A DNA stretch of 49,380 bases from Romeriopsis navalis LEGE 11480. Lineage in GTDB: Bacteria; Cyanobacteriota; Cyanobacteriia; Leptolyngbyales; Leptolyngbyaceae. Position numbers and translations under genes: made by a program. The stretch is taken from the NCBI RefSeq assembly GCF_015207035.1, contig NZ_JADEXQ010000041.1, positions 1 to 49,380 of the forward strand, given 5' to 3'. Shown in pieces: positions 43,954-49,380 of the stretch (position 1 is its first letter; each line of letters starts with the position of its first letter). Under the pieces are notes generated by a model. It saw only the letters and a list, made by a program, of their open reading frames with translations. It did no database searches and was not told the origin of the DNA.

Positions 43954-44565
43954 TCAACGCAATCGACCAAACATCGGCTTAATCCGGTTCGATCGAGAAT
44001 ATTCCGCATTAATCGCCCATTGCCAGATTTTATTTAGGGGCCAATAGAGTACCGGCGCCCAGAGACTACTCAAAATCGCCGAACTGAGGGCGATTTTCGG
44101 GTGATAGCTCCAAATTTCCGCGAGTGATGGCCCGTCTTTAATAAACCCAAACTGAATGGCCATGATGGTTTCCCCAATCATCGCCATCGCAAACACGACG
44201 ATCGCCACCGTAATAAAATCCTCTTGAACAAACCGTTCTTTCTGTAGCCGCGCAGTCAAAACACCCACAATCACAAGTGGCAAGACATGGGTCGGCTCCG
44301 GCGTCGTCAAGCCATCTTGAATCATGCCCAACACCAAACCCGCTGCGGCCCCCATCCAGGGCGATCGCTTCAAGCTCCAAATGACAACCCACACGAGCAG
44401 CCAATTGGGGCCAATGCCCGCAATCGACATACCTGGCAACCGCCCAAACGACAGCAGACTACATAGCAAAACTGAGACGATCGTCACCACCACACTGGTG
44501 GCAAACGGGGAGAGCAACAACACCTGACCAAACGGATTAAAGTTGAGTTTTGGCACACGTTTCAT
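43954..44565 (-). CDS. mreD: Rod shape-determining protein MreD
   Basis: A 203-residue membrane protein with about five hydrophobic segments. MSIAGIGPNWLLVWVVIWSLKRSPWMGAAAGLVLGMIQDGLT is the typical MreD pattern (P.w.L...v.w.l.r....g...g...Gl..D). It follows mreC by 11 bp, as expected for mreBCD. It is part of the elongasome that directs lateral wall synthesis. Confidence 0.92.
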   Translation of the reverse strand: MKRVPKLNFNPFGQVLLLSPFATSVVVTIVSVLLCSLLSFGRLPGMSIAGIGPNWLLVWVVIWSLKRSPWMGAAAGLVLGMIQDGLTTPEPTHVLPLVIVGVLTARLQKERFVQEDFITVAIVVFAMAMIGETIMAIQFGFIKDGPSLAEIWSYHPKIALSSAILSSLWAPVLYWPLNKIWQWAINAEYSRSNRIKPMFGRLR

Positions 44566-44576
44566 TAATTGCGCCC

Positions 44577-45449
44577 CTAGTTCGATGAGTTGGAGGGAGT
44601 CGCTTCAGGCACGCTGAAAGCCGGATCGATATTTGGCGCGGGCGTATTCGTCGGTTTAGCTTCCGGGGCTGGATCAAGCACCGGTGGGCTGGGATAGATA
44701 ATCACCCATTCCAGGGAACTAATCGGTGCGGAAAGCTCAATCCGGGCTTCGGGAGCCGGACTTTTATCCAGTTCGATCGATTCGATCCGGCCAACGGGTA
44801 AGCCCTTTGGATATTTCTTACTCAAATTGGAGATGGCGACCGCATCCCCCACGCGCACATCGGGCACCTTCTGGAAAAATTCCATCACCGCCCGGTTATC
44901 ACCAATGCCTTTCATATAGCCCGTCGCCCGACTACGGCTCACCACCACACCCGTCTTACTATTGGTGTCACTAATTAGCAGCACACGACTGGTATTCGGC
45001 GTCACACTTTCAATAAAGCCCACTACCCCACCCGGGGCCATCACAATCTGATTGGGTTTAATGCCGTTTTTACTGCCCAGCCCCAGCGTCGCCTGCTGCC
45101 ACCAGTGATCACCACTGCGACCCACCACCGGCGCCGTAATCCCTTGCCCCTTTGTTTTGGTTTTCAAGCCTGCTAGCTGTTGGAGCCGCTCATTTTCGGC
45201 TTCGAGTTCCACAAGCCGCTGCTGAATCTCTAAAAATTTTGCCGATGCCAGTGCGGGTTGTTGCGGCACCGTCTCCGGCTGCACCGAATTGGCCTGATCG
45301 GCTTTGATAAATGGCCGACTCAGCCAGACCCATATCTCCGATAGCGGTGCCGCCTGAGTTTGTCGCACCACAACCCCGGACACAATCGCCAAAGCAATTA
45401 GTCCCGTTATCACCCCATATCGCTCCCACCAGCGTCTCACAGTAACCAT
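44577..45449 (-). CDS. mreC: Rod shape-determining protein MreC
   Basis: A ~290-residue bitopic protein: one N-terminal membrane helix (~12-30), a coiled coil (AKFLEIQQRLVELEAENERLQQLAGL), then the beta-barrel MreC core with VVGRSGDHWWQQATLGLGSKNGIKPNQIVMAPGGVVGFIESV and a C-terminal Pro/Ala-rich tail. ATG 45449 is chosen; a GTG lies one codon before. It links MreB on the cytoplasmic side to periplasmic wall synthases. Confidence 0.94.
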   Translation of the reverse strand: MVTVRRWWERYGVITGLIALAIVSGVVVRQTQAAPLSEIWVWLSRPFIKADQANSVQPETVPQQPALASAKFLEIQQRLVELEAENERLQQLAGLKTKTKGQGITAPVVGRSGDHWWQQATLGLGSKNGIKPNQIVMAPGGVVGFIESVTPNTSRVLLISDTNSKTGVVVSRSRATGYMKGIGDNRAVMEFFQKVPDVRVGDAVAISNLSKKYPKGLPVGRIESIELDKSPAPEARIELSAPISSLEWVIIYPSPPVLDPAPEAKPTNTPAPNIDPAFSVPEATPSNSSN

Positions 45450-45629
45450 CACGCCTAGTTTGTATATTTTGCAAAGGTTTTAACCCTTCCGCCCCATCCG
45501 TGAAGACATCAGGATGCTCAGAGAATAATTAACCCTTGCACCAAGCAGTGACTCACAATCCATCCGTGGGCCACCACCCGATCGCTATATGTCACGCCAG
45601 ACAATCCCAAGCCGACTCACGCAGCGCAA

Positions 45630-46658
45630 TTAGTTGCGATTTTGGAACACGCGCTCAAGCTGCTTGAAGTTTTCTAGCACTCGACCGGTCCCAAGCACCA
45701 CACAGCTCAACGGATCAGCAGCCACATGCACGACGATCCCCGTCTCATGGCTAATCAGCGTATCGAGGCCACTTAATAAAGCTCCGCCGCCCGCCAGCAT
45801 AATACCGCGATCGATAATATCCGAAGCCAATTCTGGCGGCGTCCGCTCAAGGGTCCGCTTCACCGCATCGACAATCACTGACAAAGGCTCCGCCATACTT
45901 TCACGGACTTCGGTCGCCTTAACCACAACGGTTTGCGGCAAGCCCGAAAGCAAATGTCGCCCCCGGACTTCCATAGTTTGCTCATCCATCTCTTGATTGG
46001 GATAAGCCGAACCAACCTGGATTTTGATTTCTTCCGCCGTGCGCTCACCAATCACCAAGTTGTGAATCTTCTTCATGTACTGCATGATTGACTCGCTCAG
46101 CTCATCCCCCGCGACGCGGACCGACTCGCTCAGCACCGTCCCTTGCAAACTCAAAACGGCAACTTCCGTTGTCCCACCACCGATGTCAACAATCATGTTG
46201 CCCGTCGGCTCCGCCACTGGCAATCCCGCACCGATCGCGGCGGCCACCGGCTCATCAATCAAATGCACTTCACGGGCACCGGCCTGCATTGCTGCTTCTT
46301 TCACCGCGCGACGCTCTACACCCGTCACACCACTGGGAATCCCAATCACCACCCGGGGCGCGACCAATTGCTTCCCTTCATTCACCCGAGTAATAAAATA
46401 CTTCAGCATGATTTCTGCGGTATCAAAGTCCGCAATCACACCATCACGCAAAGGCCGCAGGGCGACAATATTACCCGGCGTCCGGCCTAACATCCGCTTG
46501 GCATCTTCACCCACGGCCAGGGGTGTACGCTCATTTTGGTCGATCGCAACAACAGATGGCTCCTGGAGCACAATCCCTTTGCCCGATACATAGACCAGAG
46601 TATTGGCCGTACCCAAATCAATACCCATGTCCCGCGATAAGCGTTCAAAAAAACCCAC
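45630..46658 (-). CDS. mreB: Rod shape-determining protein MreB (actin homologue)
   Basis: A 342-residue bacterial actin. Phosphate-1 motif [13 protein letters not shown] (~12-24), phosphate-2 region [14 protein letters not shown], adenosine motif [14 protein letters not shown]. The N-terminus [10 protein letters not shown] is the amphipathic membrane-binding helix. It polymerises under the membrane and guides cell elongation. It lies 177 bp upstream of mreC on the same strand; the gap is long enough for a separate promoter or processing. Confidence 0.97.
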   Translation of the reverse strand: MGFFERLSRDMGIDLGTANTLVYVSGKGIVLQEPSVVAIDQNERTPLAVGEDAKRMLGRTPGNIVALRPLRDGVIADFDTAEIMLKYFITRVNEGKQLVAPRVVIGIPSGVTGVERRAVKEAAMQAGAREVHLIDEPVAAAIGAGLPVAEPTGNMIVDIGGGTTEVAVLSLQGTVLSESVRVAGDELSESIMQYMKKIHNLVIGERTAEEIKIQVGSAYPNQEMDEQTMEVRGRHLLSGLPQTVVVKATEVRESMAEPLSVIVDAVKRTLERTPPELASDIIDRGIMLAGGGALLSGLDTLISHETGIVVHVAADPLSCVVLGTGRVLENFKQLERVFQNRN

Positions 46659-46975
46659 GAGTTAGCTCCCGCTTGTGAATCATCAAGGAAGAATTAAATT
46701 TTGCTAGCATCTAACTAGCCGATAGATTCTATTACGATTTGTACATTGCGTCTATAACATCGGCGTCAGAACCCGATTTAGGGGATCAACCGATGCTTGC
46801 TCGATGGTGGCAAACTGGAAGTTCAGCATCAAGCACGATTGCTGATGCTTATACGTTGTCATAATCCAGGTCGTAATCCAGAAAATTCACCGACACAATT
46901 CGGCATTTGCGGCTAAACTTTTACAGCACTTCATAACCGCGACGGTTGTACCGATCCCCCCAAGGAGGCTGAATC
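46659..46975. other. Divergent promoter region of mreB and ssb
   Basis: About 317 bp between divergent genes. It must hold promoters for both. No clear operator or RNA structure identified; the ssb side ends with AAGGAGG before the ATG. Confidence 0.45.
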
Positions 46976-47359
46976 ATGAGCTTAAACGTAGTGACATTAG
47001 TGGGTCGAGTCGGCGGCGATCCCGAAACCCGGCGGTTTGAGTCTGGCAATATGAAGACTAACGCCACCTTAGCAGTGAACCGTCCCACCAAATCTGATCA
47101 GCCGGATTGGTTTAACCTGGAATTTTGGGGTAAACAGGCAGGCGTCGTCGAGAATTATGTCCGTAAAGGCAGTCTGATTGGCATCAAGGGATCGCTGAAG
47201 ATCGAAACCTGGAATGATAAAAATACTGGCGCACTCCGATCGAAGCCAGTCATTTTGGTCGATCGGTTGGATTTGTTAGGTTCTCGCCGGGATAATGAAG
47301 CACCCATGTCGGGTGGCAGCAGCGGTGGTGGGAACAGCAACTATGACGATGATTTCTAA
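46976..47359 (+). CDS. ssb: Single-stranded DNA-binding protein (short form)
   Basis: A 127-residue OB-fold protein. MSLNVVTLVGRVGGDPETRRFESGNMKTNATLAVNR is the typical N-terminal OB strand region, then WFNLEFWGKQAGVVENYVRKGSLIGIKGSLKIETW. The C-terminal tail is short, Gly/Ser-rich, ending in DDDF, the acidic protein-interaction tip (canonical DDDIPF, here shortened). Start supported by AAGGAGG. Binds ssDNA in replication and repair. Confidence 0.94.
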   Translation: MSLNVVTLVGRVGGDPETRRFESGNMKTNATLAVNRPTKSDQPDWFNLEFWGKQAGVVENYVRKGSLIGIKGSLKIETWNDKNTGALRSKPVILVDRLDLLGSRRDNEAPMSGGSSGGGNSNYDDDF

Positions 47360-47396
47360 GCATTAACGCCAGACATAGCCGCTCACCACGACTAGC

Positions 47397-47436
47397 AGAC
47401 AAAACCGGCACCGCAATTGCGGTGCCGGTTTTGTCT
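47397..47436. terminator. Perfect 40-bp palindrome, bidirectional terminator
   Basis: A fully self-complementary 40-bp sequence centred on AATT (47415-47418): arms of 18 bp plus the palindromic centre, GC-rich core and T-run ends. It separates the convergent ssb and YqgF-like genes. Confidence 0.88.
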
Positions 47437-47479
47437 ATGCGTAGAACCGTACTATCCCAGAATTTTGGGAATCAGAGCT

Positions 47480-47893
47480 TTAGGCTTCATCCGCCATCGT
47501 CGCCAATTGGGCCAAGTAACGCTCCACCAGCAAAATCGCCACAATATCGTCCACTGGCCGAGGCGGTTGCCGTAAACCCTGGGGTAGGAGCTGCACCAAG
47601 CCATGCGCAGGATACATTTGCCAATAACGATCGCGTGCCTCAAGCGAACTATAGCGCTCATCAACCTGATGAATCGCTAACTCCGGAAATGCCGCTTGAA
47701 TCTTTGCCCGCCAGTGTTTTGACGCGGTCTGGTCGCCCATCACTAAACACACCACATCGTGCTGCTGCTGTAAAACCGCCAATTTCTCCAACACTGCCGC
47801 CGATTGAACCACTTCATGCCAAACCGGCTGTTGGTGGGGATCAACGATCGCCACTCCACATTTATCTTTACCTGGGTCAAACCCTAAGTACAT
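47480..47893 (-). CDS. YqgF/RuvX-like RNase H-fold nuclease
   Basis: A 137-residue protein with the RNase H-like fold of YqgF/RuvX. The first strand has the acidic MYLGFDPGKDKCGVA (D6), the middle has VDERYSSLEA, and DDIVAI near the C-terminus supplies the last acid. These family members act in rRNA processing or Holliday-junction-like cleavage. The sequence is more divergent than standard RuvX, so I give no symbol. It starts 3 bp after the stop of the DUF3084 gene; they form an operon. Confidence 0.78.
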   Translation of the reverse strand: MYLGFDPGKDKCGVAIVDPHQQPVWHEVVQSAAVLEKLAVLQQQHDVVCLVMGDQTASKHWRAKIQAAFPELAIHQVDERYSSLEARDRYWQMYPAHGLVQLLPQGLRQPPRPVDDIVAILLVERYLAQLATMADEA

Positions 47894-47896
47894 GGC

Positions 47897-49315
47897 TCAA
47901 TTCCTCTGCTCCGTGCGTAAAGTGACTTCCCCGGCCTCAACCACGACAAATTCTAATTTCAGTGGGCCCGCCGTAAAGGTATCCTCGGCAGCGACAATGC
48001 GCACTTCTGCCGATGTGGTCGATTGCTTGAGTTGTGTCACTACCGCTTCTACCGACTGAAATCGGACAGTACTGGTGTTCGACCATACCCCCTTCTGACG
48101 CGCCCGGAAATTTGCTTGGTTAATCAATTGCGTCACCCACTCTTGCAGCTCATCGCTACTGCGCTCCGCTGGATTCGTAATCAATTGAGCACTGACGATC
48201 GCATTGGAGGAGAAGATGATGCGATTCGGCACAACTTGGATAAAGACCCGCACTCCCCGCCGCTCCGTCAGCGGTTCACCCAAAAGGTAATTTGCTGCGG
48301 CTAAAACCCGCATCACGTAGGGTGAACCATCTGCAATCCGCGATAACAGGCGATCGATTTCTGCACGTTCAATCTGAATAATCTGCTGATCGGTCACATT
48401 ACTGCCGGGACGAATCCGCTGAACCGCTAAGCGGTTAGCCTGTCCAAGCACAACATCAATCGCCTGACGCGCCTGACTCGGGCCTTGGGCCTGAACGACC
48501 GCTAGAGCCAACGTCTGGTCCCGCACAATCGCCGGCACACCCACCCGCAACTGCGCCGATTGCTGGGCGATTTCGGCTAACTGCGTCAGCTCAGTTTGGA
48601 GAAAGACTTGTTGCTGCTCTAACTCCTTCAGGCGCTGTTCGCGCTGGTTAATCACTTGATCACGATTTTTAATCTCTTGATCACGCTGCTGGACTAATTG
48701 ATTCCGGCGACTGATTTCTCGGTCACGTTGAGCAATTTGTTGGGCTACTTGGTTGCGCTGTTGCACCAAGACCTGGCGATCGCGCTCCAATCGGCCAATA
48801 TCCGATCGCAGCTCTAATGCTTGGCCTGAGACCTGGGTCAACTGCGACTGAATTTGATTGCGTTGGCGCTCAACCCGCTGCCGTAACGCCTCAGTTTTCT
48901 GCTGTCGCGCCACCGCACCTTGAAGCGATTGATTGATCCGATTCAGTTGGGTTTGAACCCGCACACGCTCCAGTTTAAAGTCCTGCAGCTGATCTTCCAC
49001 CTTCGATTTATCGGTATTCGCTTTTTCGAGTTCCACCTGCGCCGTTTCAACATCGCGTTGAAACCCGCGCCGAATCTTATCGAAGTTCAATAATCGATCG
49101 CGAATCCCTCGACTCACCAACAACAACAGCCCCATCGTCGAAGCCGAGATTACAATGCCCGTCAAAATCGTAATTAATACTGCCGTCTTCTTCGGGCGCA
49201 GATTAAACAGGCTCAGACGGGCCTTACCGACTTTTGTGCCAATACGATCGCCCAGCGGTGCAATTGCACCGCCTAAAGCCAAGACCAACAGAATCAGAAA
49301 AAACTCAAGCGACAT
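47897..49315 (-). CDS. DUF3084 protein (membrane-anchored coiled coil)
   Basis: A 472-residue cyanobacterial protein. Two N-terminal membrane helices (~3-20 and ~45-68) flank RIGTKVGKARLSLFNLRPKKTAV; a long coiled coil (~85-265) rich in Gln/Arg follows; then a globular C-terminal domain (~270-470). This is the DUF3084 architecture as I remember it. Function unknown; the coiled coil and membrane anchor suggest a scaffold. The neighbouring wall-shape genes (mre) are suggestive only. Confidence 0.85.
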   Translation of the reverse strand: MSLEFFLILLVLALGGAIAPLGDRIGTKVGKARLSLFNLRPKKTAVLITILTGIVISASTMGLLLLVSRGIRDRLLNFDKIRRGFQRDVETAQVELEKANTDKSKVEDQLQDFKLERVRVQTQLNRINQSLQGAVARQQKTEALRQRVERQRNQIQSQLTQVSGQALELRSDIGRLERDRQVLVQQRNQVAQQIAQRDREISRRNQLVQQRDQEIKNRDQVINQREQRLKELEQQQVFLQTELTQLAEIAQQSAQLRVGVPAIVRDQTLALAVVQAQGPSQARQAIDVVLGQANRLAVQRIRPGSNVTDQQIIQIERAEIDRLLSRIADGSPYVMRVLAAANYLLGEPLTERRGVRVFIQVVPNRIIFSSNAIVSAQLITNPAERSSDELQEWVTQLINQANFRARQKGVWSNTSTVRFQSVEAVVTQLKQSTTSAEVRIVAAEDTFTAGPLKLEFVVVEAGEVTLRTEQRN

Positions 49316-49380
49316 TCACACTCCGACAATCACAACTCCGGCCCACGGACTCCGGATCGTTGCAGCGATGCTTCACATCC

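Overview
The window is chromosomal DNA from a filamentous cyanobacterium. It carries a full-length hetR (299 codons), the carotenoid desaturase gene crtD, an FtsH protease of the cyanobacterial type, several cyanobacteria-specific families (DUF3084, Asr1405/Asl0597-like) and recurrent GCGATCGC (HIP1) octamers, for example at 7559-7566. hetR occurs in filamentous cyanobacteria with or without heterocysts, so it does not show that this strain makes heterocysts. I see no complete insertion sequence, prophage or CRISPR array.

Layout. 1-7.3 kb: a truncated phosphoribosyltransferase, a small soluble protein, an AEC-type permease, a VanY/LdcB-like peptidase, CrtD, a membrane glycosyltransferase and a DUF6765-like protein. 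7.9-13 kb: a minus-strand cluster of a taurine/sulfonate-type ABC transporter (ATPase, permease, lipoprotein) followed by a stand-alone adenylation-thiolation (A-T) protein. 13.3-17 kb: tRNA-Pro, lipA overlapping gpsA, and an exported AGE-family protein. 17-22.5 kb: a thioredoxin-like [2Fe-2S] protein, an Asr1405-like protein, an orphan IS1 InsA-like protein divergent from a Dps gene, a structured non-coding stretch, an alpha/beta hydrolase lacking its nucleophile, a Cys-rich membrane protein, a Crp/Fnr regulator and a lone FeoA. 22.9-24.7 kb: hetR and, upstream on the same strand, an unlabelled 54-codon gene encoding an exported peptide that contains RGSGR. 24.8-34.6 kb: FAD oxidoreductase, tRNA-Gln, HAD hydrolase, ftsH, a secreted protein, gltX, an esterase and a 50-residue membrane microprotein with its own terminator. 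34.8-40 kb: an unknown protein, tRNA-Asp, a DUF39 sulfur-transfer protein with an S33 hydrolase, and an RGG-tailed protein. 40.3-43.9 kb: a MacAB-type exporter operon. 44-49.3 kb: mreBCD, ssb, a YqgF-like nuclease and DUF3084.

The most interesting unit is hetR plus the RGSGR peptide gene at 24499-24663 (minus). It has the architecture of PatX: an N-terminal export signal and a C-terminal RGSGR, the peptide that inhibits HetR. It is too short for usual gene-calling cut-offs. A perfect 12-bp palindrome sits between its candidate -35 and -10 boxes, and a 13-bp palindrome lies just upstream of hetR. Together they look like a complete activator/diffusible-inhibitor patterning pair. The second point of interest is the A-T protein: the aspartate that binds the substrate amino group in amino-acid-activating domains is replaced by glycine. 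The third is the iron/stress-like neighbourhood around dps, the pseudo-hydrolase, the Crp/Fnr regulator and FeoA.
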